A DNA stretch of 64,000 nt, from positions 62,001-126,000 of the forward strand of contig NZ_JABBMT010000005.1 of NCBI RefSeq assembly GCF_012927645.1, read 5' to 3'. The translations under genes were made by a program, and so were the position numbers. How positions within the stretch are numbered: position 1 is the first letter of the stretch; each line of letters starts with the position of its first letter. This document shows positions 55,323 through 64,000 of this stretch, piece after piece. The notes beneath the pieces were generated by a model that made no database searches, was not told the origin of the DNA, and was given only the letters and a program-made list of their open reading frames with translations. Source of the stretch: Pseudoalteromonas arctica. Lineage in GTDB: Bacteria > Pseudomonadota > Gammaproteobacteria > Enterobacterales > Alteromonadaceae.

Positions 55323-55954
55323 GGTTCACCTACTTGGCATGCGTTATCAGCACTAAATACCGCATCGAAATTGTTTTTTGAGAATAACACCGCGTGTTTT
55401 ACTGAGCCAACCACGGCGCGTGGTGTAATGGTAGCGCCAGTGAATTGATCAAAGTCTCCGCCATCTTTTTTTACTGCCCAGCGAGTATCGTCGTCATCAA
55501 GGACAGTTTTATCTTTAAATGAGGTGATCCAAAGAGATTTTTTCATTTCTACTTTATCACCAAGACCAGGCGTTTCTTCGTGTTTAGTAACACGTACTCC
55601 GGCAACGTCACCGTTTGCAAATACGGCAGTTAATAAACTTATATCGCCGCTATAACCTTTTGGCGTTACGTGGCGCATTACTAAAGCAACAGGTTGGCCA
55701 CTCTTGCGAGCACGATAAACGGTTTGTGGTTTATTACCAAGTAGTGGATCATCAATGATGGCACAATCTTGATAAAGAGTATTATCGTAAAAATTAGGGG
55801 CGAGTACATCTTGTAGTTGTAATGAAAGTTGTTTGCGCTCTTGCTCTGCAATACTGTCAGCCGTGAGGTTATGGATAATACCAACAGCGCCGGTAGTGAG
55901 CAGGGCAAACAGAGCTAAAATAGCGCCATTTTTTGTCATTGATGAAATAATCAT
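55319..55954 (-). CDS. rsxG: Electron transport complex subunit RsxG/RnfG
   Basis: A 211-residue protein with an N-terminal anchor and a periplasmic FMN domain. The flavinylation site is Thr in [15 protein letters not shown] overlaps exist with both rsxD and rsxE. Confidence 0.95.
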   Translation of the reverse strand: MIISSMTKNGAILALFALLTTGAVGIIHNLTADSIAEQERKQLSLQLQDVLAPNFYDNTLYQDCAIIDDPLLGNKPQTVYRARKSGQPVALVMRHVTPKGYSGDISLLTAVFANGDVAGVRVTKHEETPGLGDKVEMKKSLWITSFKDKTVLDDDDTRWAVKKDGGDFDQFTGATITPRAVVGSVKHAVLFSKNNFDAVFSADNACQVGEP

Positions 55955-57009
55955 TTATTCACCCCATGGCCATAAGTACGTGGTTGAGTGTAATAGTCTA
56001 TCAGTGGCACGGCCATATTGAGTAGTAACACAGCAAAGGCCATGGCATCTGGGTAACCGCCAAAAGTACGGATCAAATAAACTAATAAACCAATCAATGC
56101 GCCGTAGATTAACCGGCCGCGATTAGTGGTTGCTGCTGACACGGGATCGGTGGCAATAAAGAAGGCTCCTAACATGGTTGCGCCACTAAATAAATGAAAT
56201 ATCATACCAGGCTCAGTACCAGGTGCTGCGATATAACCAATTGCGCTGCACACAGCAATTGATGCAAGTACACCAACTGGGATATGCCAATTTATAACTT
56301 TGGCTTTAATAAGATATAAGCCACCGATTAAAAAGCCAAGATTTACCCAGCCCCAACCTTGTCCTAGCCAACTATTAAAAATAGCGGCTTGCATGCTTTC
56401 AGATACGGTTAAACCATGGGCGATATCAGTCTTGATGGTATCCAACGGAGTTGCCATTGTTACGCCATCAACGCCAACTCTAAGTTGATCAACACTAAAA
56501 CCGGCACTGGTAAAGCCATTAAAAATAACGCTAAGCTGTTGAGTAAGACTAATTCGGTCCGCGAGCAAGTCACTAACTGGCATCCAAGTGGTCATTTGCA
56601 CAGGGAACGAAATAAGCAATAACACGTATGCGGCCATGGCAGGGTTAAATAAATTGAAACCAAGGCCACCATAGAGCTGTTTAACAATGACGATGGCAAA
56701 AAAGCTACCGATCACAATAACCCACCATGGGGCGAGTGGCGGAATACTTAATGCTAATAAGACCGCGGTAAGCCATGCACTGCCATCGCTAAGAGTCGAC
56801 CACACTGGACGGTTACGAATACGCATAATAATAGCTTCACTGAGACTGGCCGTGACTAACGCTAAAATTAGCTGGATCAATACACCCGTACCAAACAAAT
56901 ACAGTTGTGCGATAAGTCCAGGAATACAGGCTAAAATCACTGTTTGCATCAACCTGCTAAGTGATTTATGACTGTGGCTATGCGGCGAACTGGCCATCGT
57001 TAGCTTCAT
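55951..57009 (-). CDS. rsxD: Electron transport complex subunit RsxD/RnfD
   Basis: A 352-residue polytopic protein. The covalent FMN site is Thr in FSGATMLGAFFIATDP, and the LFNPAMAAYVLLLISFP segment is typical. The N-terminus is His/Ser-rich. Its ATG overlaps the rsxC stop. Confidence 0.96.
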   Translation of the reverse strand: MKLTMASSPHSHSHKSLSRLMQTVILACIPGLIAQLYLFGTGVLIQLILALVTASLSEAIIMRIRNRPVWSTLSDGSAWLTAVLLALSIPPLAPWWVIVIGSFFAIVIVKQLYGGLGFNLFNPAMAAYVLLLISFPVQMTTWMPVSDLLADRISLTQQLSVIFNGFTSAGFSVDQLRVGVDGVTMATPLDTIKTDIAHGLTVSESMQAAIFNSWLGQGWGWVNLGFLIGGLYLIKAKVINWHIPVGVLASIAVCSAIGYIAAPGTEPGMIFHLFSGATMLGAFFIATDPVSAATTNRGRLIYGALIGLLVYLIRTFGGYPDAMAFAVLLLNMAVPLIDYYTQPRTYGHGVNK

Positions 57010-59255
57010 TACTGATCACTTCCTTCTTGTTGTAATTTTTTAGCCTTGGCACGGGCAATGGCGGCAGCGACAGCGGCTTTTTTATTATCGGCAGGTGAGG
57101 CTGTAGTGACTTCACTTTCAGAGTTGTCGTTTTCTACGCTTGCTGCTTGTTCAGCTTTTGCAGCCTTTTTCGCTTTCGCGCGGGCAATGGCGGCAGCGAC
57201 AGCGGCTTTTTTATCATCAGCAGGTGAGGCTGTAGTGATTTCACTTTCAGCATCGTCGTTTTCTACGCTTACTGCTGGTGCTGCCTTTTTCGCTTTTGCA
57301 CGAGCAATGGCAGCAGCGACAGCGGCTTTTTTATTATCGGCAGGTGAGGCTGTAGCGACTTCACTTTCAGAGTTGTCGTTTTCTACGCTTACTGCTTGTG
57401 CTGCCTTTTTCGCTTTTGCACGAGCGATGGCAGCAGCGACAGCGGCTTTTTTATCGTCGGCAGGCGCTGAAGTAGATTCATTGTCACTTTCAGATGCGGC
57501 GGCCTTTTTAGCTTTAGCACGGGCAATTGCAGCGGCCACGGCTGACTTTTTATCATCAGGATCAGCCGCTGTATTGCTTGCGGCTTTTTGCTCTTTGTAT
57601 TTACGAGCTTGCTCTTTGCGCGCAGCGCGCTCTAATGCTACGTCACTATTATCTGGTTCAAGCTCTGTATCTTGATTTTGTTTTTTAGCTTTAGCGCGAG
57701 CAATTGCAGCAGCGACGGCTGATTTTTCGTCGCCTTTTGCTGGTTTATTTTTAACGCGTGCTAGGGCATCGGCAATTTTTTGTTTTTCGTCAGCCGATTT
57801 TTCAGCCGCTGGTTTGCGTTTATGACGGTTTTGTCGTGCTTCTTGCTCGCGTTCTAGGCGTTGTTTTCGAAGTTCAAAGCGTTCTTTCGCACGTTCAGCT
57901 TTAACTTGCTCAGCTTGCTGTTCTTTTATTTCAACTTTAGCCACACGGTAATACTGCACCAGCGGAATTTCACTTGGGCACACATATGCACAAGCACCGC
58001 ATTCAATGCAATCAAACAGGTTATGCTCTTTCAGTTTGTCGTATTCTTTTGATTTAGCAAACCATTGTAATTGCTGAGGCAACAGTGAGGCAGGGCAGGC
58101 ATCAGCACAAGCACTACAACGAATACAGGCTTTTTCTGGGCCGGGCTCTGCCAGCTCATCATGATCTGGGGCTAAAATACAGTTAGTCGTTTTTACTACA
58201 CCAATACGCACCGTTGGCAAAGTAAAGCCCATCATTGGGCCGCCCATTACAACACGTTGCTGTGGCACTGGTGAAAAGCCTTGGCAATCAAGTAAGTGTT
58301 TTATCTCAGTGCCCAATAATGCCCATACATTGCCCGGTTTATGGATTGTATTACCCGTGACCGTAATTACTCGTTCAATTAGTGGCTTACCTTCATAGAC
58401 AGCTTGATGAACAGCAAATAAAGTGCCGACGTTTTGAACCAAGACACCAATATCAGCGGGAATACCGCCACTTGGCACTTCTTTATTGGTGAGCAACTTA
58501 ATTAATTGTTTTTCGCCGCCAGATGGATAAATAGTAGGAACAGTTTGAATAATTATTTTGTCATTATGCTCAGCCGCTGCCTGCATGGCTGCGATGGCCT
58601 CTGGTTTGTTATCTTCTATACCAACAATGGTTAGTGTTGGTGTAAGCAATTGCTGCATGATCTCTATGCCAGCAATAATGTCTGCCGCATGCTCACGCAT
58701 TAGTACATCATCAGCAGTAATATAGGGCTCACATTCCACCGCATTAACAATAAAATACTCAATTGCTTTGCGACTATCTGCTTTAATATAAGTTGGGAAT
58801 CCTGCACCGCCCATACCGGCAATACCACGGTCATGAATAATATCGATAAGTTGCTCGTGAGAAAGCTGGCTTGGGGTAGTCACCGGTGCTAATTCACACC
58901 ATTGATCCTGCCCATCAGGCTCAATAATAACGCTTAATTCAGGTAATGCTGATGGATGCGCTGATGGCATTTGGCAAATATCATTAATGATACCAGACGT
59001 AGGTGCATGTACTGGCACAGACCAATTTGCAATAGGTTTGGTAAGTGCTTGGCCTTTGAGGACTTGTTGACCTTTATCAACGATCAGCTGACCGTTCGCA
59101 CCGATATGTTGTTTTAATGGCACAACGAGTTTGCCAGGCAAAGGTAAGCGGGTGATTGCTTGAGTGTTGGAAATTGTTTTTTGTCCCGGTGGATGAATGC
59201 CACCTGGAAACGGCCACACTTTACCTTGTTTTATTTGTGCTATTAGCTTTTCCAT
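57009..59255 (-). CDS. rsxC: Electron transport complex subunit RsxC/RnfC
   Basis: A 748-residue peripheral subunit: NADH/FMN-binding region (GIAGMGGAGFPTYIK), two 4Fe-4S motifs (CIRCSACADACP and CIECGACAYVCP), then a charged Ala/Lys-rich tail from about residue 430. The tail has six copies of AVAAAIARAKAKK. E. coli RsxC is of similar length with a related tail, so the tail is a family trait, but copy number varies. Confidence 0.96.
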   Translation of the reverse strand: MEKLIAQIKQGKVWPFPGGIHPPGQKTISNTQAITRLPLPGKLVVPLKQHIGANGQLIVDKGQQVLKGQALTKPIANWSVPVHAPTSGIINDICQMPSAHPSALPELSVIIEPDGQDQWCELAPVTTPSQLSHEQLIDIIHDRGIAGMGGAGFPTYIKADSRKAIEYFIVNAVECEPYITADDVLMREHAADIIAGIEIMQQLLTPTLTIVGIEDNKPEAIAAMQAAAEHNDKIIIQTVPTIYPSGGEKQLIKLLTNKEVPSGGIPADIGVLVQNVGTLFAVHQAVYEGKPLIERVITVTGNTIHKPGNVWALLGTEIKHLLDCQGFSPVPQQRVVMGGPMMGFTLPTVRIGVVKTTNCILAPDHDELAEPGPEKACIRCSACADACPASLLPQQLQWFAKSKEYDKLKEHNLFDCIECGACAYVCPSEIPLVQYYRVAKVEIKEQQAEQVKAERAKERFELRKQRLEREQEARQNRHKRKPAAEKSADEKQKIADALARVKNKPAKGDEKSAVAAAIARAKAKKQNQDTELEPDNSDVALERAARKEQARKYKEQKAASNTAADPDDKKSAVAAAIARAKAKKAAASESDNESTSAPADDKKAAVAAAIARAKAKKAAQAVSVENDNSESEVATASPADNKKAAVAAAIARAKAKKAAPAVSVENDDAESEITTASPADDKKAAVAAAIARAKAKKAAKAEQAASVENDNSESEVTTASPADNKKAAVAAAIARAKAKKLQQEGSDQ
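57049..57730 (-). repeat. Coding repeats in the rsxC tail
   Basis: Six copies of a unit with core AVAAAIARAKAKK. The last three long units recur at about 120-129 bases and share an acidic linker (VSVENDNSESE type). Their DNA is nearly identical, implying recent expansion or ongoing recombination. Confidence 0.9.
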
Positions 59256-59264
59256 GTGTCCCCC

Positions 59265-59819
59265 TTAATCAATCTGTGTTACTGGGATTGCATCTAGTTG
59301 CCATTTCCACGTTTGCTTAGTGGTTTCTACAGGCAGCATATCAATACAGTCAACAGGACAAGGTTCAACACATAAGTCACAACCCGTACATTCATCAATT
59401 AAAACAGTATGCATTTGGCGCGTGGCACCAACAATGGCATCGACAGGACAAGCTTGAATACATTTGGTACAACCAATACATTCATCTTCACGTATATAGG
59501 CAACGGTTTTTATCGGCTCAGCTTGTTCGCCACCGGCAAGGGGTTTAGCGTCAACACCCATTAAGTCAGCTAATTTTTTTACTGTCGCATCACCACCTGG
59601 TGGGCATTTATTAATTTCATCGCCATTGGCAATTGCCTCAGCGTAAGGGCGACAACCCGGATAGCCACACTGGCCGCACTGTGTTTGCGGTAATATAGTA
59701 TCAATTTGCTCAACGATAGGATTACTTTGCACACGAAAGCGCACGGCTGCAAATCCTAAGATCAAACCAAAAATAAGTGCCAGTGAACCCAGCGCAATCA
59801 AGGCATAAAACAAGGTCAT
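59265..59819 (-). CDS. rsxB: Electron transport complex subunit RsxB/RnfB
   Basis: A 184-residue protein with an N-terminal membrane anchor, a 4Fe-4S domain (CGQCGYPGC plus a later Cys in NKCPPGG) and a two-cluster ferredoxin domain ([24 protein letters not shown]). It passes electrons within the complex. Ten bases separate it from rsxC. Confidence 0.97.
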   Translation of the reverse strand: MTLFYALIALGSLALIFGLILGFAAVRFRVQSNPIVEQIDTILPQTQCGQCGYPGCRPYAEAIANGDEINKCPPGGDATVKKLADLMGVDAKPLAGGEQAEPIKTVAYIREDECIGCTKCIQACPVDAIVGATRQMHTVLIDECTGCDLCVEPCPVDCIDMLPVETTKQTWKWQLDAIPVTQID

Positions 59820-59820
59820 G

Positions 59821-60402
59821 TTAAAACTTCACTAATCCTGTAAAGCCCATAAAGGCCATCGACATTAAGCCTGCGGTGATCATCGCAATTGATGCTCCTT
59901 TAAAGGGGGTAGGTACGTCAGCAGCGGTTAAACGCTCACGAAGGGCTGCAAATAAAACCAGTACCATAGAAAAACCAACAGCAGCGCCAAAGCCGTATAC
60001 TGCAGATTGTAAAAACGTATGATCTTCTTTGACATTTAATAACGCGACACCTAAGACCGCACAGTTTGTGGTGATCAAAGGTAAAAATATACCGAGTAAG
60101 CGATACAGCGTTGGGCTAGTTTTTCTGACTACCATTTCGGTAAACTGAACCACCACTGCAATCACTAAAATAAAACTTAGAGTACGTAAATACGTGATAT
60201 CAAGTGGGAGCAAGATATATTGATTAACTAGATAGCTTGTTACAGAGGCAAGTGTTAACACAAAAGTGGTCGCAAGTGACATGCCAATAGCTGTATCTAG
60301 TTTGCCAGATACACCCATAAACGGGCATAGACCTAAAAATTGTACTAACACAAAGTTATTAACCAGTACTGTGCCGATCAACAGCAAGACATATTCTGTC
60401 AT
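59821..60402 (-). CDS. rsxA: Electron transport complex subunit RsxA/RnfA
   Basis: A 193-residue, six-helix protein paralogous to RsxE, with [19 protein letters not shown] and [18 protein letters not shown]. First gene of the rsx-nth operon, one base from rsxB. Confidence 0.97.
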   Translation of the reverse strand: MTEYVLLLIGTVLVNNFVLVQFLGLCPFMGVSGKLDTAIGMSLATTFVLTLASVTSYLVNQYILLPLDITYLRTLSFILVIAVVVQFTEMVVRKTSPTLYRLLGIFLPLITTNCAVLGVALLNVKEDHTFLQSAVYGFGAAVGFSMVLVLFAALRERLTAADVPTPFKGASIAMITAGLMSMAFMGFTGLVKF

Positions 60403-60431
60403 GTTCGCCTCAAGCTATAATAAACGTCGAC

Positions 60432-60460
60432 ATTATCCTTTTTTATTGGCAGTTTAACAA
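60432..60460 (-). promoter_or_regulatory. Probable sigma-70 promoter of rsxABCDGE-nth
   Basis: On the minus strand TTGTTA (60460-60455) and GATAAT (60437-60432) are 17 bases apart, about 30 bases before the rsxA start. Confidence 0.5.
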
Positions 60461-60610
60461 CACGTAGCAGGTAAATAAACAGCTCATTTAATAATGATAG
60501 TAAATTGCATTTAGAATTTTATTACATGATAAATGAAGATTAACCTAGTTACTGACATTTGGACTAATAAAGCAGATCAGGGGAGGGGGAGAATAAACTA
60601 CTAGAAAACT

Positions 60611-60632
60611 AAAAAGGTGCTCAGCACCCTTT
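60611..60632 (-). terminator. Terminator of the GGDEF-EAL gene
   Basis: On the minus strand GGGTGC pairs with GCACC over a short loop, followed by five T, just after the stop codon of the gene ending at 60640. Confidence 0.75.
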
Positions 60633-60639
60633 CGATTGA

Positions 60640-62583
60640 TTAAATATCTTTTGGCTTTTCGATGTAATAACCTTGTACACCATCAAGACATAAAGTTTCA
60701 ATAATGTGTTTTTCTTCTTGGCTTTCAACACCCTCAGCAAAAACACTAACACCAATTCGATGCGCGAGATCGACCATTAAACGCATAAAGTATTGGTTAT
60801 TTTTATCTTCTTCAAGGCCACGAGTGTAACTTGCATCCATTTTGATAAAATCAGGTTTTAAATCACGGAAGAACTTAAACGAGGTTAAACCAACACCAAA
60901 TCGTTCTACCGTGATCCGAGCACCAACGCGGTGGATCATATCTATAAAGCGTTTACTAGCTTTAATATTTTGCTGTAAACCAAATTCACTCACTTCGAAT
61001 ACCAGTTTTGAGGCAATATTTGTGTCTTTTAATAAACGTCGCTCTAGCCAAATCACAAACTGATCATTGTGTGCGCTTGAGGCGGTAACATTCAAACCAA
61101 AGAACTTTTCAGAGAAATTACGGCTCTTAATTTTTTCCAGTGATGAATTAATGATTAACTGATCAATTTCCATCGCCATATCAAGTTTTTCAGCCATGGC
61201 TAAAAATGAAGCGGTTGGTAATACTTGGTTCTCTGTTGTTTTAAAGCGTACTTGAATTTCAGCGTAGGCCTTCATGCTTTTACCAATTGGCATAATGTTT
61301 TGCATTACCAAATGTACGCGCTCAGCTTCAATGACTTCATTAATCACTTTACGCCAGTTTTGATTGCCAAATCCTGCACTTACATTATTAACTAAATCAG
61401 TTTCGCGTTGTATATGCCATGCGTTAGCTTGTTTTGATTGCGCCATGCTCATCGCGTTATCTACCACTGAAAGTAGCTCACCTAATGGTTTGCCTTTTTC
61501 ATAAGCGACAATACCTGTGTTTGCTACGGAGCTTAACTCTTGAGTTTGTTGGTATTGAGTAAATCGAGATTGTAAGTTATCACCAAAACGTTCAGATTCT
61601 TTGAGAGGGGTGTTAGGCAGTACAATCGCGAAATCTGAGCTATTCAAACGAAAAACTTTACTGCCTGTATATGTGCCGCTGATATGCTTAATAATATCAG
61701 CCACCGCTTTGACATATTCATCGCCTTTTTGATAACCACGAGTTTGGTTGATTGCTTGCAATTCGCTACAACGAACCATCGCTAAAGAGCCAAAGGTGCT
61801 TTTCTCACTGCTTTCAATGTATTTCTCATAATATTCAACAAACATATTACGGTTACCAAGTTCAGTGACTACATCTTTATAGGCTTCTTGCTTGATAGAC
61901 TGTGCTGCATTTTGAATATCATCATGTTTACTTTGTAAAAAGTGCGACAGGCGATTAAAGCTCGGCACTAAGTCAACGCCTAGTTGCTTTATTTTGTTGT
62001 TATTAATTGCCGTTTCAAGACCGTTATTGAGTTGATTTTCATTGATATAAATATCAATTACTTCAGCAACAGTCATGCTTATATTTCTATTTAGCTTACT
62101 AAACATGGTTTTCATAAACACAATAGGGATAATTGCCACTAGACCCGATACTAAAATAACAACAAATAACGCTTGTTGTAGTATCAACCCAAGGTTATTG
62201 GCATTAATAGTAAATTCAACTTTGATATCAGACGCTTGATTAACAGCAAACTGCGGGCGAATAGAGTTAAAGCTGGTATCTACTAATTGCGCAACGACAG
62301 GTAATGAAGTAGGGGATTGAATATTTATTAGTTCTTTACCTTGCTGATCACGCAAAATAAATGAAGAAAAAGTATTACCATCAGCAAGCACTTGCTGAAG
62401 TTTATCTGGTGTTATTTCAGCAATAGAATGCTGACTAATATAATTGTTCACCACTGATTGCGTTTTGTACTGTTCATCGCTGACTGCGTTGTCAAACGCT
62501 GACGCAACAAAATAGCCACCAACACTTGCAAACAACAGCCAAGATAATAATTGAATAAATATGAGTTTTTTGAAACCAGCCAT
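60640..62583 (-). CDS. Degenerate GGDEF-EAL protein, CsrD/MshH-like
   Basis: A 647-residue membrane protein: helix 8-27, periplasmic domain, helix about 132-154, linker, GGDEF-like domain (225-385) whose active-site loop reads SSDF, and EAL-like domain (400-645) with EIQ for EAL and ERFG for DDFG. Both enzymatic sites are therefore probably dead. Length, topology and degeneracy match E. coli CsrD (HRSDF/ELM), which steers RNase E to CsrB/C RNAs, and the related Vibrio MshH. The call is by architecture, not by proven orthology. Confidence 0.75.
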   Translation of the reverse strand: MAGFKKLIFIQLLSWLLFASVGGYFVASAFDNAVSDEQYKTQSVVNNYISQHSIAEITPDKLQQVLADGNTFSSFILRDQQGKELINIQSPTSLPVVAQLVDTSFNSIRPQFAVNQASDIKVEFTINANNLGLILQQALFVVILVSGLVAIIPIVFMKTMFSKLNRNISMTVAEVIDIYINENQLNNGLETAINNNKIKQLGVDLVPSFNRLSHFLQSKHDDIQNAAQSIKQEAYKDVVTELGNRNMFVEYYEKYIESSEKSTFGSLAMVRCSELQAINQTRGYQKGDEYVKAVADIIKHISGTYTGSKVFRLNSSDFAIVLPNTPLKESERFGDNLQSRFTQYQQTQELSSVANTGIVAYEKGKPLGELLSVVDNAMSMAQSKQANAWHIQRETDLVNNVSAGFGNQNWRKVINEVIEAERVHLVMQNIMPIGKSMKAYAEIQVRFKTTENQVLPTASFLAMAEKLDMAMEIDQLIINSSLEKIKSRNFSEKFFGLNVTASSAHNDQFVIWLERRLLKDTNIASKLVFEVSEFGLQQNIKASKRFIDMIHRVGARITVERFGVGLTSFKFFRDLKPDFIKMDASYTRGLEEDKNNQYFMRLMVDLAHRIGVSVFAEGVESQEEKHIIETLCLDGVQGYYIEKPKDI

Positions 62584-62733
62584 GTCTTATTCTTTTTAGT
62601 AGATCAAAGGGAAGGAATCAGATCCTTGATTAATCAAATTATTTTACACTTATTAAATGTGTATTAAAAAGAAATATTTTGATTTTAGTAGAGTAGTGGA
62701 ATTGTTTAGGAAAGTCTAACAGATTATTCAAGT

Positions 62734-62810
62734 TGGCTCCCCCTCCCCGACTCGAACGGGGGACCTGCGGATTAACAGTCCGTCGCTCTAACCAACTGAG
62801 CTAAGGGGGA
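62734..62810 (-). tRNA. tRNA-Asn (GTT)
   Basis: 77 bases including encoded CCA. The acceptor TCCCCCT pairs with AGGGGGA, the anticodon loop is CTGTTAATC (anticodon GTT), and the T-loop has GTTCGAGTC. Last of four identical copies. Confidence 0.97.
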
Positions 62811-62837
62811 ACTACAATACTTAAATTTTATATGATT

Positions 62838-62914
62838 TGGCTCCCCCTCCCCGACTCGAACGGGGGACCTGCGGATTAACAGTCCGTCGCTCTAACCAAC
62901 TGAGCTAAGGGGGA
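62838..62914 (-). tRNA. tRNA-Asn (GTT)
   Basis: Identical to its three neighbours over all 77 bases, with CCA encoded. Spacers are 27 bases to the next copy and 23 to the previous one. Confidence 0.97.
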
Positions 62915-62937
62915 ACAATAATCATATTTCATAAACT

Positions 62938-63014
62938 TGGCTCCCCCTCCCCGACTCGAACGGGGGACCTGCGGATTAACAGTCCGTCGCTCTAACCAAC
63001 TGAGCTAAGGGGGA
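62938..63014 (-). tRNA. tRNA-Asn (GTT)
   Basis: Second gene of the four-copy transcript, identical in sequence, with a 21-base spacer to the first. Confidence 0.97.
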
Positions 63015-63035
63015 ATCGTTTATGCTTGAAAAGAC

Positions 63036-63112
63036 TGGCTCCCCCTCCCCGACTCGAACGGGGGACCTGCGGATTAACAGTCCGTCGCTCTAACCAACTG
63101 AGCTAAGGGGGA
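63036..63112 (-). tRNA. tRNA-Asn (GTT)
   Basis: First gene of the transcript, about 20 bases after the predicted start point of a strong promoter. Identical to the other copies. Confidence 0.97.
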
Positions 63113-63139
63113 AGCGTATGTGCCTTTCAACGGGGCGAA

Positions 63140-63168
63140 ATATTAATGACCGCGCTGCAAAGTGTCAA
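63140..63168 (-). promoter_or_regulatory. Strong, stringent-type promoter of the tRNA-Asn array
   Basis: Minus strand: TTGACA (63168-63163), 17 bases, TAATAT (63145-63140), then the GC-rich discriminator CGCCCC. A perfect -35, optimal spacing and C-rich discriminator are typical of stable-RNA promoters controlled by ppGpp. Confidence 0.85.
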
Positions 63169-64000
63169 CACATAAAACCGGATAAACAAAAAAAAGCAGT
63201 CTGTTAGATGTTTTTATGTTCGATCTGGCTATTTTATGGCTTTTTTCTCCCTATTTAAGTTGTGTAGACCGAGATGAGCTATAAAGCTACGTTTTTAGCG
63301 GCTAAAAAACAAACAACTTAACCGCTAAGCAAATTATAAAAGTGATCATTTATCTACTTTTGTACGAATAAATTTATGAAATATACTTTTTTAACATTAG
63401 CTAATAAAAGCGTAAATTCGCAATGACTAAATTTACTTATGCATTTAATGAGTCGTTAACGAAAAATGCCGAGAAAAAAATGATATACAGATCTGAACCC
63501 TAAGTTTTGCGACTTAATACCCATGATAATAGCAAGGAAATATGTATATGTTGATTTATTTCATTTGGTTAGATTGATTTTTTCATGTTCGGTTAGCGTT
63601 TAAATAAATGCGACAGGTCATTGGTACAGGGGGTAAGTATGTTTTATGAGCTATTTAACTCAAATTGTCTAAAGTTAGTATTTGCCAACATTGTCGTTAG
63701 CATGTTTTAGTCGTCCCTTTGCACGCCTTTATTAACGTGGCTTTGCAAGAGTTATCCACGGTTTCTGTGGATAACTCTGTTTATGAAACTTTAAGAACGT
63801 TGGCAGAGCCATATTTTTAGGGCACTGTGAGGATATCAAGCATTTAGAACATTTTTTTTATCTCATTTTAAAACAATGACTTGAAAAAATAAGCTGAAAA
63901 GAGCTTGGTTGAGGAGTAAATTTATTCGTAACGATTCGATTAGCGCATTTTTTGTGTAAAAATGCAGCGCCAGTCGCGATGTTTCTGTGATAAAGGTTAT
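63169..64000. other. Long non-coding right end
   Basis: No frame of convincing length or composition is seen on either strand in about 830 bases. A 23-residue frame at 63639-63710 follows a G-rich site but lacks other support. Noted structures are nested inverted repeats (63255-63321), a DnaA-box palindrome (63748-63778) and a hairpin (63944-63971). It may be the upstream region of a gene beyond the window or a regulatory/RNA locus. Confidence 0.5.
63748..63778. repeat. Palindrome with two DnaA-box-like sequences
   Basis: Arms 63748-63759 and 63767-63778 (AGAGTTATCCAC and its complement) are perfect over 12 bases around seven bases. The right arm holds a consensus DnaA box on the minus strand (TTATCCACA, 63774-63766) and the left arm an eight-of-nine match (TTATCCACG, 63752-63760). 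Confidence 0.8.

Noticed and set aside
57046..57675. 209-codon open frame on the plus strand opposite the rsxC tail
   Set aside because: It mirrors the Ala/Lys repeats of rsxC and has no ribosome site or independent features.
62734..63112. Four regular 77-base repeats with 21-27 base spacers, resembling a CRISPR array
   Set aside because: Each repeat folds as a complete tRNA-Asn with CCA, so this is a tRNA array.
63169..64000. Chromosomal replication origin
   Set aside because: Two DnaA boxes are seen, but only three GATC sites occur in the region and no dnaA, mnmG or mioC is nearby, so an oriC call is not supported.

Overview
The window is a moderately AT-rich stretch of a gammaproteobacterial chromosome. 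The polar-flagellum gene order (flrBC-fliEFGHIJ-fliK-fliLMNOPQR-flhB-flhAFG-fliA-cheYZAB) runs into a MotC/MotD stator pair, ParC/ParP chemotaxis-array genes, cheW and then cytochrome c maturation genes. This arrangement is known from Vibrio, Shewanella, Pseudomonas and Pseudoalteromonas. With the protein sequences, the LexA-controlled yebG and the rsx-nth operon, I infer an Alteromonadales marine bacterium, most likely Pseudoalteromonas or a close relative. No 16S gene is present to prove it.

Layout. 1-217: 5' end of tag (minus strand). 358-16477: flagellar two-component system FlrB/FlrC, then basal-body, motor-switch, export-ATPase, hook-length and export-gate genes. 16553-30596: flhAFG-fliA, the chemotaxis core cheYZAB, motCD, parC-parP, cheW and a DUF2802 protein. 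30610-33438 (minus): a second FliK-like protein paired with a free-standing FlhB C-domain protein. 33541-40566: ccmABCDEFGHI. 40576-48861: mlaA, an EAL-HDOD protein, putP, yebG, a ComEA-like protein, dsbB, gloA and a chemoreceptor. 48951-50861: PLP-dependent amino-acid decarboxylase. 51050-54586: a TonB-receptor module bracketed by a 3' fragment of nth and the complete nth. 54624-60402: rsxABCDGE (minus). 60640-62583: degenerate GGDEF-EAL protein. 62734-63112: four identical tRNA-Asn genes behind a strong promoter. 63113-64000: no convincing gene, but a palindrome carrying two DnaA-box-like sequences.

How it fits together. Sigma-54 type (GG-N10-GC) promoters can be read in front of flrB, fliE, fliK and flhA, matching control by an FlrA/FlrC-type hierarchy, with FliA (sigma-28) encoded inside the flhA operon for late genes. 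FlhF/FlhG set the flagellar pole, and ParC/ParP plus repeated motifs in CheA probably place the chemotaxis array at the same pole. The ccm genes provide periplasmic c-type cytochromes and the rsx genes a membrane electron-transfer complex.

The least ordinary parts are the nth duplication around a probable metal-uptake receptor with a Cys-rich secreted partner, the second FliK/FlhB-C pair, an eight-G tract inside fliM, three repeated acidic motifs in CheA, and the DnaA-box palindrome at the right end. I found no CRISPR array, phage, transposase or integrase.
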